This document shows positions 53,854 through 63,700 of a stretch of 64,000 bases of DNA, in pieces (positions within the stretch are counted from its first letter, which is position 1; every line of letters begins with the position of its first letter). Location: contig WUUP01000001.1 of assembly GCA_009833045.1 (NCBI GenBank), positions 923,586 through 987,585 on the forward strand. The letters run 5' to 3'. This DNA is from Saprospirales bacterium GYS_P2D. GTDB lineage: Bacteria > Bacteroidota > Bacteroidia > Chitinophagales > Saprospiraceae. Below the pieces are notes generated by a model, which was not told the DNA's origin, did not search any database, and worked only from the letters and a program-made list of their open reading frames with translations. Made by a program: the position numbers and the translations under genes.

Positions 53854-56800
53854 ATGTCAAAATATCGTGAATTTAAAGGCTTAGATCTACCAGCTATAGA
53901 TGCGGAGGTATTAGAGTTTTGGAATAAAGAGGAGATATTCAAAAAGAGTATCGAGGAGCGCTCTAAGGATAATTCATTTGTATTTTATGAAGGTCCACCA
54001 TCAGCTAATGGTAAACCTGGGATCCACCACGTGATGGCACGTACGGTCAAAGATCTATTCTGCCGCTATCACACGATGAAGGGGGAGCGAGTAGAGAGAA
54101 AAGGTGGCTGGGATACTCACGGCCTACCCGTAGAGCTCAAGGTAGAAAAAGAGCTCGGCATCACTAAAGACGATATCGGCACTAAGATCAGCATCGAAGA
54201 CTACAATAAAGAATGTCGTGCTGCGGTGATGAAATTCAAAGGGATGTGGGACGATCTCACTCGCAAGATGGGCTACTGGGCCGATCTGGACAATCCTTAC
54301 ATCACATTTGAAAATGAATACATCGAGTCTGTATGGAATCTCCTGAAGAATCTATACGACCAAGACCTGATCTATAAAGGCTATACGATACAGCCGTATT
54401 CGCCAGCAGCAGGTACTGGACTGAGTAGTCACGAGCTCAATATGCCAGGTGCCTACCAAGATGTCAAAGACACCTCTGCTGTGGCACAGTTTCAGCTCAT
54501 CCGCAATGAGCAGTCAGAGTTTCTTTATGCCGAAAAAGGAGAAGGAGAAGTATACATCATAGCATGGACGACGACTCCATGGACACTCCCATCTAATACC
54601 GCACTGGCAGTAGGCAAGAAGATCGACTATGTCAAGATCAAGACCTACAATCCATACACCAAACTGCCTGTTAATTTGATATTGGCTAAAGAGCTACTGG
54701 GCAAGTGGTTTAAGCTAGAGCAGGCCGAGCTCGACTTTGATAGCTACACACCCGAGGACAAACTCATCCCATATGTCATCCTCCAAGAGTGTAAAGGTGC
54801 AGACCTCGAGGGTATCCGCTACGAGCAACTGCTACCCTATGTACAGCCAGAGGATGGTGATGCATTCAGAGTGATCACGGGAGACTTCGTGAGTACCGCT
54901 GACGGTACGGGTATCGTACATATCGCTCCATCGTTTGGTGCTGATGATATGCGTGTAGGCAAGCAAAATGGAATCGGTAGCTTGACCCTCGTGGACAAGC
55001 AAGGAAAATTCGTAGATGAGGTGACGGACTTCGCTGGTAGATATGTCAAGGACTACCAAGACGAGGCTGACTATCGCAGCGTCGACATCGACATATCGAT
55101 CAAGCTCAAGGAAGAGAATAAAGCATTCAACGTACAGAAGTATCAGCACAACTATCCACACTGCTGGCGTACTGACAAGCCGATACTTTACTATCCGCTT
55201 GATAGTTGGTTTATCAAGGCATCAGACAAGCGTGAGCGCATGGTCGAGCTGAATAACACGATCAACTGGAAGCCATCTCATACAGGTGAGAAGAGATTTG
55301 GCAACTGGCTGGAGAATCTCCAAGACTGGAACCTCAGCCGTAGCCGCTACTGGGGTATCCCGCTCCCGATCTGGCGCACTGCAGGGGGAGATGCTCAGAT
55401 CTGTATTGGCTCTGTAGCTGAGCTATCTGCCGAGATCGAAAAAGCAAATAAAGCACTTGGCCTCAGCCAAAATACTCCAGAAGATCTACACAAACCTTAT
55501 ATCGATGATGTCATCCTCGTCTCTGAGGATGGTCGGGAGATGCGCCGTGAGGCAGATCTGATCGATGTATGGTTTGACTCAGGATCGATGCCATATGCGC
55601 AGTGGCACTATCCGATGGAGAACGAAGAAATCTTCAATAATAACTTCCCGGCAGACTTCATCTGTGAGGGTGTTGATCAGACGAGAGGATGGTTCTATTC
55701 GCTACATGCGATCGCCTCTATGGTCAAAGACAGCGTAGCCTACAAGAATGTAGTCTCGACAGGACTCGTACTCGACAAAAATGGCGTCAAGATGTCTAAG
55801 CGTCTTGGCAATGTGATCGATCCATTTGAGACATTAGCTAAGTATGGGGCAGATCCGACTCGCTGGTACATGATGACTAATGCGCAGCCTTGGGACAATC
55901 TCAAGTTTGACATAGCTGGTGTCGAGGAGGTCAAGCGTAAGTTCTTTGGTACACTTTATAATACCTACTCTTTCTTCTCGCTATATGCGAATATTGATGG
56001 TTTTGAGTACAAAGAAGATCGCATCCCACTATCGGAGCGTACTGAGATCGACAGATGGATCATCTCTCTACTCAATACGCTGATCCAAGAAGTGGATGCA
56101 GAATATGCTAACTACGAACCGACTAATGCAGGTCGTAAGATTCAGTCATTCGTAGAGGACCACCTGAGTAACTGGTATGTGCGCCTATGCCGTCGCCGAT
56201 TCTGGAAGGGTGACTATACACATGACAAGATAGCTGCCTATCAGACGCTCTATGAGTGTCTCAATACTGTCGCTAAGCTCATGTCACCTATAGCTCCATT
56301 CTTTGGAGACTGGCTCTATAAGAATCTCAATGAGGCTACTGGCCTCGAAGATCATGTGAGCGTGCACCTATCGCTACTCCCTGAGGTAGATGCCACCGCT
56401 ATCGACAAGGCACTCGAGCAGCGTATGGACTATGCACAGCGCATCTCCTCTCTCGTACTATCACTACGAAAGAAAGAAAAGCTACGTGTCCGTCAGCCAT
56501 TGCAAAAGGTACTATTGCCGATATTGGATGATAAGTTTCAGGAGCAGGTGGACCTCGTCAAAGATCTCATCCTCTCTGAGGTGAATATAAAGGAGATCGA
56601 GTACCTGACTGACGATGATGGATTCATCAAGAAGAAGATCAAGCCAAACTTCAAAACGCTCGGCCGTAAGCTGGGTAAAAATATGAAAGCAGCGGCCCAG
56701 CATATCAATGGTCTGGACCAAGCAGCTATCTCCGCTATCGAAAAGAACAATCAGTATACCCTCGAGATCAATGGCGAGAGCTATGAGCTCACGACGGAGG

Positions 56801-57150
56801 ACTTTGAGATCAGTGCGGATGAGATACCAGGATGGCAGGTAGCCAGTGATGGCGACATCACAGTGGCGCTCGACATCACGCTCACAGATGACCTCAAAAA
56901 TGAAGGCATCGCTCGAGAGCTCGTCAATCGTATCCAAAATATCCGTAAGTCAAGTGATTTTGATGTGACGGATCGCATCAAGGTGACCATAGAGTCTCAT
57001 GATGTGGTAGCTGCATCTCTGGCAGACTACCAAGACTATGTAGCTATGGAGGTACTCGCTGATAGCATCACGCAAGCTGCCACATCAGATGGAGAGTCAG
57101 TGGAGCTCGTAGATGGAGTATCTGTGCAGATCGCTGTAGCGAAAGCCTAA
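53854..57150 (+). CDS. ileS: Isoleucyl-tRNA synthetase, eukaryote-like class (IleS2) with GxHH motif
   Basis: 1098 residues from ATG 53854 (a GTG directly before it at 53851 would add one residue). It is longer than the 930-residue E. coli type and has the eukaryote-like C-terminal region. The KMSKR motif is normal (GVKMSKRLGN). The HIGH signature, expected as HxGH, reads GIHH at residues 56-59 in NGKPGIHHVMAR. This swapped GxHH form is known from some IleS2 enzymes that are extremely insensitive to mupirocin. The editing domain (WTTTPWTLPSNTALAV) is intact. It stands alone. Confidence 0.96.
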   Translation: MSKYREFKGLDLPAIDAEVLEFWNKEEIFKKSIEERSKDNSFVFYEGPPSANGKPGIHHVMARTVKDLFCRYHTMKGERVERKGGWDTHGLPVELKVEKELGITKDDIGTKISIEDYNKECRAAVMKFKGMWDDLTRKMGYWADLDNPYITFENEYIESVWNLLKNLYDQDLIYKGYTIQPYSPAAGTGLSSHELNMPGAYQDVKDTSAVAQFQLIRNEQSEFLYAEKGEGEVYIIAWTTTPWTLPSNTALAVGKKIDYVKIKTYNPYTKLPVNLILAKELLGKWFKLEQAELDFDSYTPEDKLIPYVILQECKGADLEGIRYEQLLPYVQPEDGDAFRVITGDFVSTADGTGIVHIAPSFGADDMRVGKQNGIGSLTLVDKQGKFVDEVTDFAGRYVKDYQDEADYRSVDIDISIKLKEENKAFNVQKYQHNYPHCWRTDKPILYYPLDSWFIKASDKRERMVELNNTINWKPSHTGEKRFGNWLENLQDWNLSRSRYWGIPLPIWRTAGGDAQICIGSVAELSAEIEKANKALGLSQNTPEDLHKPYIDDVILVSEDGREMRREADLIDVWFDSGSMPYAQWHYPMENEEIFNNNFPADFICEGVDQTRGWFYSLHAIASMVKDSVAYKNVVSTGLVLDKNGVKMSKRLGNVIDPFETLAKYGADPTRWYMMTNAQPWDNLKFDIAGVEEVKRKFFGTLYNTYSFFSLYANIDGFEYKEDRIPLSERTEIDRWIISLLNTLIQEVDAEYANYEPTNAGRKIQSFVEDHLSNWYVRLCRRRFWKGDYTHDKIAAYQTLYECLNTVAKLMSPIAPFFGDWLYKNLNEATGLEDHVSVHLSLLPEVDATAIDKALEQRMDYAQRISSLVLSLRKKEKLRVRQPLQKVLLPILDDKFQEQVDLVKDLILSEVNIKEIEYLTDDDGFIKKKIKPNFKTLGRKLGKNMKAAAQHINGLDQAAISAIEKNNQYTLEINGESYELTTEDFEISADEIPGWQVASDGDITVALDITLTDDLKNEGIARELVNRIQNIRKSSDFDVTDRIKVTIESHDVVAASLADYQDYVAMEVLADSITQAATSDGESVELVDGVSVQIAVAKA

Positions 57151-57165
57151 AAAAAATATCATATC

Positions 57166-57191
57166 AGCTATGCCTCAGTCGAGGCATAGCT
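57166..57191. terminator. Convergent terminator between ileS and the thioredoxin-fold gene
   Basis: Perfect 11-bp stem (57166-57176 with 57181-57191) with loop AGTC, filling the space between the two convergent stops. On the minus strand T-rich sequence follows within 10 bases. Confidence 0.65.
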
Positions 57192-58637
57192 CTAAAACTG
57201 ACCTAAAAAGTCGGACTGAGCCTGCTGTCTACGGACCTGCATCTCATCATACCAAGGCAGATTCTTATAGTAGGTGTCTATGGCATTGGCCTTATCCTCT
57301 TCACCCAGTGAGTAGAGGATAGTCTGATAGTTATCAAAATATTTGATGTCATAAGGATAGTATTCACAGGCAGCTTTGGCCCATTTTTCGGCCTTGCGCC
57401 AGTAGAGCTCCTCCTCATAAAATGCGAAGAAGTCACTGCTAATATCAAATAACTGATTGGCTATGTTTTCACTGATATTATATACCTGATCGATGCTATC
57501 GAGATAGGGTGTCTGAGATTGAGCGATGAGCTGGTCTGTCGCTCCAGTCACTCCGAGCACATTAGCTTCTTGCTGTGCCTCTACCTCGAGCAGTACACCT
57601 CGGCGACGACGATCTTCTTGACGGACTTTTTCTATAGGAGCGGCGAGTAGATACTTAGTCACCATATACTCGGCCTGAGTAGCATAGTGATGGAGATCAT
57701 TGCGACGATAGTACTTGAGATAAAATCGATCAATGTCCTTCTCATAGATATCGCCGAGCATCGAGTGGATACCTACGGCCTCCTCAAAATCTAAGAAACT
57801 CCCACTCTTAATACTGGCCTGCATCCTGCGATCCATGAGCGTCTTCATATCATTGCGCCACTTGATCTTCTTACGACCGATACGATCATTGATCACCAGA
57901 CTTGGTAAAAATCCTCCAATCATCGGGGCAATATGGTGCAATGTCTCCTTGTCAAATAAGGCCATCTGATCCATGGTCAGCTCGAGTGTCTCATCTGATA
58001 TAGGACTACTCTCCATGAGATATCTTTTGGCGAAAGCCACTTTATTCTCAAAAGGAAAACCTTTAGCTCGGACTAAGATGTCTTCTATCTCTGTGAGAGA
58101 ATATCTATCAGCATGATGTATATCTATCTGATCGAGAAAATCACGATTGTCCCAATAGCTCTTGAGATCCATCGCCTGATCAAGCAACTCCTGCGTAGAG
58201 AGCGCTCCTATCTGATTGACTAATACACTGCCATCCGTATCTATGAAATAAAGATTTGGGAAAGCCTTAGCGCCATATTGGCGGGCAAAATCTACTCCTT
58301 CTTTTTCGGCATTGATCTTATAGGAGATGAATGAATCATTAAAATATCCAGCCAGCTTAGCATCAGTAAATACATCTCGGTCCATCATCTTGCAGGGACC
58401 ACACCAGTCTGTATAGACATCGACAAAAATAATCTTCTGTTCAGTCTGTGCTCGCTGCAGGATATCCGACCAAGCCACATGCTGTACGAAGTCCACCTGC
58501 TGGGCCTGTAGACTCATCGTACTGAGCCACCATACGAGGCAAGTCGTCGATAGAAGAAATATTTTAGAAGAAAAGACCGTCCTGAATACCACTATATCTT
58601 TATTTTTCAAGCTGGGCGCACTCTTTAACGCTACCAA
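57192..58637 (-). CDS. Secreted thioredoxin-fold protein with long helical C-terminus
   Basis: Up to 481 residues; the start is uncertain because the longest reading begins with TTG at 58637, with another TTG nine codons on and a GTG at codon 16, and no ATG precedes the signal helix (about 22-45). WCGPC stands at residues 78-82 and the cis-proline in KAFPNLY. The remaining 330 residues are helical like those of the two proteins at the left end of the window, so all three form a family. Its substrate is unknown. Confidence 0.8.
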   Translation of the reverse strand: MVALKSAPSLKNKDIVVFRTVFSSKIFLLSTTCLVWWLSTMSLQAQQVDFVQHVAWSDILQRAQTEQKIIFVDVYTDWCGPCKMMDRDVFTDAKLAGYFNDSFISYKINAEKEGVDFARQYGAKAFPNLYFIDTDGSVLVNQIGALSTQELLDQAMDLKSYWDNRDFLDQIDIHHADRYSLTEIEDILVRAKGFPFENKVAFAKRYLMESSPISDETLELTMDQMALFDKETLHHIAPMIGGFLPSLVINDRIGRKKIKWRNDMKTLMDRRMQASIKSGSFLDFEEAVGIHSMLGDIYEKDIDRFYLKYYRRNDLHHYATQAEYMVTKYLLAAPIEKVRQEDRRRRGVLLEVEAQQEANVLGVTGATDQLIAQSQTPYLDSIDQVYNISENIANQLFDISSDFFAFYEEELYWRKAEKWAKAACEYYPYDIKYFDNYQTILYSLGEEDKANAIDTYYKNLPWYDEMQVRRQQAQSDFLGQF

Positions 58638-58661
58638 TCACATGATCCAATATAGGAATAA

Positions 58662-59201
58662 ATGAGTTTTTCTGACATCCACTTTACCAATGACCAAGTC
58701 GACATCGAACAACTGCCTGCAGTCGAACACCTGAGCTATCAGCATCTACACAAGGACTATCTCACTGTAGAGATGATCGCTACTGCCATCATTATGTCGA
58801 TCATATCGATCGCAATGCTGAGTTTCTTAGGCTTCAACGATCTTAGTATCCCAACATTTGTGCCATGGCTGATGATAGCAGTGTTAATCAGCTTTGTTTC
58901 CTTTGTGTTTTATGTGACATGGCGAGGATATAAGAATAAACAGTACGCTCTGCGACATCTGGATATCCACTATAAAGAAGGTATATGGTGGCGATCTAAT
59001 ACTGTCATCCCATACAATCGCATCCAGCACGTGGAAGTTCAGCAGGGGCCTATCGAGCGGATGTTTGACCTGTCTAAAATCAAGATCTATACAGCAGGAG
59101 GCAGCTCGAGTGATCTATCCATCGGCGGCATACAGATCGACGAGGCGCATCGTATCAAGCAGTACATCATCAATAAGACGGGACTGGATGAAGAAGAATA
59201 A
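58662..59201 (+). CDS. PH-domain (bPH2) membrane protein, YdbS-like
   Basis: 179 residues: two membrane helices (about 45-65 and 73-93) followed by a bacterial PH domain with IPYNRIQHVEVQQGPIER and the end ISINKTGL-type helix. It pairs with the larger YdbT-like gene starting one base after its stop. In other bacteria these two occur together; their role at the membrane is not well defined. Confidence 0.85.
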   Translation: MSFSDIHFTNDQVDIEQLPAVEHLSYQHLHKDYLTVEMIATAIIMSIISIAMLSFLGFNDLSIPTFVPWLMIAVLISFVSFVFYVTWRGYKNKQYALRHLDIHYKEGIWWRSNTVIPYNRIQHVEVQQGPIERMFDLSKIKIYTAGGSSSDLSIGGIQIDEAHRIKQYIINKTGLDEEE

Positions 59202-59202
59202 T

Positions 59203-60708
59203 ATGCAGGACTTCAGCATACCCCGTCGGCAGTCTCAGTGGGCCATTATATTCATCGTGCTCCGTTTTTTGTATAAACTGGCTAAGCAGCTATGGCCGCT
59301 GGGCGTAGCTATATTCCTCGGCAGGTCGGGCACCTCGAGTGGATTTGAGAGATATGAGCTCATCGCTTCAGGCATCGGTATATTCGGTATGATCTCATCG
59401 ATCATCGCCTACTTCAAGTACTACTATCACATCTCTGACGAAGAGCTGGTCATCCAAAAAGGTATTTTGAAAAAGACTAAACTCAATCTTCCTTTTGCCA
59501 GGATACAGTCGATCAACTTCTCTCAAAGCATCCTCCACCAAGCGCTCAATGTCACTGCTGTTGAGATAGAGTCTGCTGGCTCCGACCAAAAAGAACTCAA
59601 GATCGATGCCCTTACTATGGAGAATGCCGAAGCGCTACGAAGCTATCTCCTCGCTAAGAAACAAGCGGCGAAAGTAGAATACGTATCCATAGATGAAGGC
59701 GAAACTATAACCTCCAACTATGTAGAAGAAGAACGAGACCTCATACTACATCTATCTCCTCAGGAACTGGTCCGTGTGGGCCTCACTCAAAATCATCTCA
59801 AGCCTGTAGGCCTTATTTTTGGTCTCCTTGGATCATCTATAGGATATGGCTATACGATGGGTATGGACCCGATCGATATCATCCGCTCCTACTTCACTAA
59901 TATTGAAGATATAGTCTACAGCCAGCAGATCTGGTGGCTACTGGTATTAGTGCCAATCATGGTACTCTATAGCGTGGTGACGACCTATCTGAGGCATTAC
60001 AATCTCCAGTTCACCCGATCGGGTAAGCGATTTCACGTAGTGCAAGGACTGCTCAATAAACAGCAGTTTTCGGCACTGGATAGGAAAATCCAGATACTCT
60101 CTTGGAGTCAGAATCCGCTACAGCGTATTCTTGGGCTCTATCAGATATTCTTTCGTCAGGCAAAATCTGGAGACAAGGAAAAGGAGGTAGCCAGATTTTC
60201 GATACCTGGCTGTGAGCAGGATAAGGTCGAATATGTCAAAGAAAACTGGCTCGGTGAAGGTCGAGGACAGTTTGACAAGCACTATGGCGTATCTCATCAC
60301 TATTTTCAGCGATCAGCTATCTATCAGTCCGTCGTATATGGAGCATTACTGGCCATATTCATATACCTGAAGCTCCCAATACAGATGGGCCTCTTAGTCC
60401 TGTGGTGGATATTCAGCATCTACATGAGCTATAAGCAATACAAGAAAAAGTCCTATGCTCTCAATGAACGAGAGATCTACATCGGTGGAGGGATTTTGGG
60501 TTTTAAGCATTCGCTCCTACCACTCTACAAGGTGCAAAATGTAGCTATCAAGCAGAATCCCTATCAGCTCCGTCGTGATCTCTCGACGCTGTATATATAT
60601 ACTTCTGCAGGAGCCATAAGGATACCCTATATACCACTTTCCTCTGCTCAGCGTCTGCTGGACCTGATCCTCTATAGGGTAGAGACTTCTCGCAAGAGCT
60701 GGATATAG
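59203..60708 (+). CDS. PH-domain (bPH2) membrane protein, YdbT-like
   Basis: 501 residues from the ATG at 59203 (ATG at 59188 would add five). It holds bPH2 segments with LPFARIQSINFSQSILHQ, then DRKIQILSWSQNPLQRILG, then LPLYKVQNVAIKQNPYQLRR, alternating with pairs of membrane helices, the usual three-domain YdbT plan. It is co-transcribed with the YdbS-like gene. Function unknown. Confidence 0.87.
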   Translation: MQDFSIPRRQSQWAIIFIVLRFLYKLAKQLWPLGVAIFLGRSGTSSGFERYELIASGIGIFGMISSIIAYFKYYYHISDEELVIQKGILKKTKLNLPFARIQSINFSQSILHQALNVTAVEIESAGSDQKELKIDALTMENAEALRSYLLAKKQAAKVEYVSIDEGETITSNYVEEERDLILHLSPQELVRVGLTQNHLKPVGLIFGLLGSSIGYGYTMGMDPIDIIRSYFTNIEDIVYSQQIWWLLVLVPIMVLYSVVTTYLRHYNLQFTRSGKRFHVVQGLLNKQQFSALDRKIQILSWSQNPLQRILGLYQIFFRQAKSGDKEKEVARFSIPGCEQDKVEYVKENWLGEGRGQFDKHYGVSHHYFQRSAIYQSVVYGALLAIFIYLKLPIQMGLLVLWWIFSIYMSYKQYKKKSYALNEREIYIGGGILGFKHSLLPLYKVQNVAIKQNPYQLRRDLSTLYIYTSAGAIRIPYIPLSSAQRLLDLILYRVETSRKSWI

Positions 60709-60727
60709 CTGAGCCCAAAACCAAAAA

Positions 60728-60751
60728 GGGGAACGCATCGCTGCGTCCCCC
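60728..60751. terminator. Terminator between the PH-domain pair and the protease gene
   Basis: Ten-base arms (60728-60737 with 60742-60751) with one mismatch and loop TCGC between convergent stops at 60708 and 60773; an A run precedes it, giving T residues on the minus strand. Confidence 0.6.
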
Positions 60752-60772
60752 CTATGGAATCAATTGGAAATA

Positions 60773-63700
60773 TTACTTAATGATCTGTATTGCTTCTGTC
60801 TTAGTGAAGTTTTCAGATCTGACATTGACATAATACTGTCCTGTCGGTAGGTCATTTAGATTGATCTCAATGGTCTGAGAATATGCAGAGCTCTCAGCCG
60901 TATCGACTACTTTGATGAGTGCACCTGTGAAGTCCAAGATGCTGATCTGTGTGTCAGCACTTACGCCTTCAGCGAGGTTGATATTCAGATAGTCAGATGT
61001 TGGGTTGGGGTATACTGACATGCTGATAGCCTCATCAAATATTGGTTTTACTTCTGTATTGTTTTCTTCTGTTATATTATTCTCGATCTGTACGATCTCT
61101 TGAGTCTCCTCATCGTAGTACCAGTCTTTAGCTTCTTGAGATGCAGCTCCTGCATATGCTCCCGTCACGCCTGGATCGTATGCACACATAGCGAACTCTC
61201 CCTGAGTATTGCTACCCTGATCAGCTACTCTAATGTAGAGTACCTCTCCTGGTGCTCTATCTTCGAATACTAATTCTGACCCTTTGCTACCTCCAAACTG
61301 GTCGCAAGCAAACTGTACTAACTCGCTACAGTCTCCATAGTATGCTTCGAGGATCATATTATTACCGTTGAAAAGTAATGGTGCGCTGACTACGAGATTA
61401 CCACTGGCAGGTACTGTAGCGGTAAACCATACATCACTTGGCTTATATCCACTCGCTCCACATCCAAAGTATGGCTTCACTGCTGTTGAGTATGTAGCCC
61501 CTACATTGCTAAAGTACTGACGCTGACATGATGTCCCGACCGAAAGAGCGATCGCTCCCTCACAGTCATCATTTGGTAGACTTGCGTCAAGACATGAGTT
61601 TGGCGCCGTCCATAGACTGTATGACTTATAGAAGCTCTGCTGCCAGCATAGGTCATCTGAGCTATTGCCAATATTAGCAGTCACGTTGACCACTTTACCA
61701 TCTGCCTGTAGTTCAGTGAGTGTGATCAGCTGTGGACTACCAGTCACTCTGAATGGCTGATTATTCACATAGATATATTCATTCGCTCCAGCATTGCGAT
61801 AGTGTACTCTGATAGTCTGTGTATACATGTTGTCTGCACCTTGGCAGTCAGACTGTGATACTGTCTCGATGAGATTGATTCGACAGCTTGTCTGAGGTCC
61901 GCCATCATATGCACATAGTTTAAACTCTCCTTCATCTACAGATCCGTTGCCAAATATTCTGATCAAGATCTTTTCACCAGGAGTGCGATCAGTGATCTCT
62001 ACGAGTCCGTGTCTGTCATAGTTAGGATAGTATTCTTTGATACTGCTACATGCTATCGGAGTGATATCTCCACATGCTCCGGCGTATGCCTCCATGATGA
62101 TCTCATCTACACCACCATCCACTTTGAATGATTCTACATAGACATTTCCAGATCTTGGCACCTCTACCTCAAACCATATGTCTTTAGCATTGTCAGTACG
62201 TCCGCAGACAGCTTTGTTACTTGGATATCCTGATGCCGTAGCTCCGAAGTTATGATACACTTTAGCAGAGCAGTTAGTATTCACCGCTAATGGTACAGCT
62301 GTCGCACAAGTATTATTTTGTAAAGCCACTTGGCTCAAGCAAATCGTGAAGGTGCCCTCATCTTCTACTGCTTTATTAAACACTCTGAAATAAAGCTCCT
62401 CTCCTGGTATCAAGTCAGTCATCTCAAGTGTAGATGCTACTGTATTGTTAGCACATGTTAGTTTTCCATTTCTCATGTAGTATACCTCGATCACAGGATT
62501 AGCTGTAGCTCCTGATGTTCTGATCGCTTTGATCTCCATACCACTCTGCTCAGGAGCCATCGTCTTAAACCATACGTCCGCTCTCGTGCTGTAGTCTGAG
62601 CAGCTGAGGTAGCTTGCTTGATTAGCTGTAGCACTATTCAGTACATAGCTCTCTTCAAAACAGTCGATCCCGAAGCTTAAGTCAAATGCGCCTTCCATTT
62701 CATCGTTTTCTGGAGTCTCACATTTTCTGATGATAGACATCACTCTTCCTGCGAGTTGCTTTTCTGTGTAGACTTCTTGATATGGATCCCAGCACTGTAC
62801 ATATAGATTGTAGATGTCTACATCAGTATATCTACCAGAGTTGTGAGCTACTTGTCTCTTAGCCAGTTCATTTTTAGCGATTACTTCAGCAGTTTCACCT
62901 CTATTCTCCATTACCCAAGTGAATAGTGTCAATCCACCGCCTGATCCATCTGCACTGTAAGCCGATGGGTACCATTTAGTCTGATAGTCGAGGAAATTAA
63001 TCTCTCCGTGACAATCCATCACTGCGAACTCAAAAAGTGATGAGTTAGCCTCGAATGTTCTACATGTCGTATTATATAAGTCTCTGTCTTCATTACCTCT
63101 TTTGAATGAAGTACTGAGTCCTTTTCTTTCTGTTTCTAAGACTTTCTGCATAGTCATAGCCTGCTCCTCTGTGAACATCAACTTGGCACAGTCAGCAGAG
63201 TAGTCCATATAGTTAAAGATATTGTCCACTGATCCACAAGACTGTGGGATCTCAGCGCTACCACAAGAGTAAAAACGCTGATCAGACTGAGGATACGTAT
63301 CTGTGAACCCATCATCTGCACCACATCCACGGCCATTGATATCACCATTGACATGAGGTAGACCGAGCCAGTGACCGATCTCATGAGATAGTACGCTACC
63401 TCTGTTGTATAGAGAGTTAGGGTTTTTACCTGGGATCACGATGTTCCAGTTGATCGTCACTCCATCATCATCAGAGTTAGCTTGTCCATAAAGTGGTGGT
63501 ATGCTTGATGCTACACCGAGGTATCCAGACTTGAGATCTGTGATATAGATGTTTAGATAGTCATTAGGATCATTATCACTACCTACTCCTGATCCTCCAG
63601 GGAGGCACTGGTGCAAAGTGTTGTGCAGTGCTCCTTTATTCCAATAAGGACAGTCGTTTGTATTGATTCTATTGATTTTGCCGATAGCAAACTGGATACA

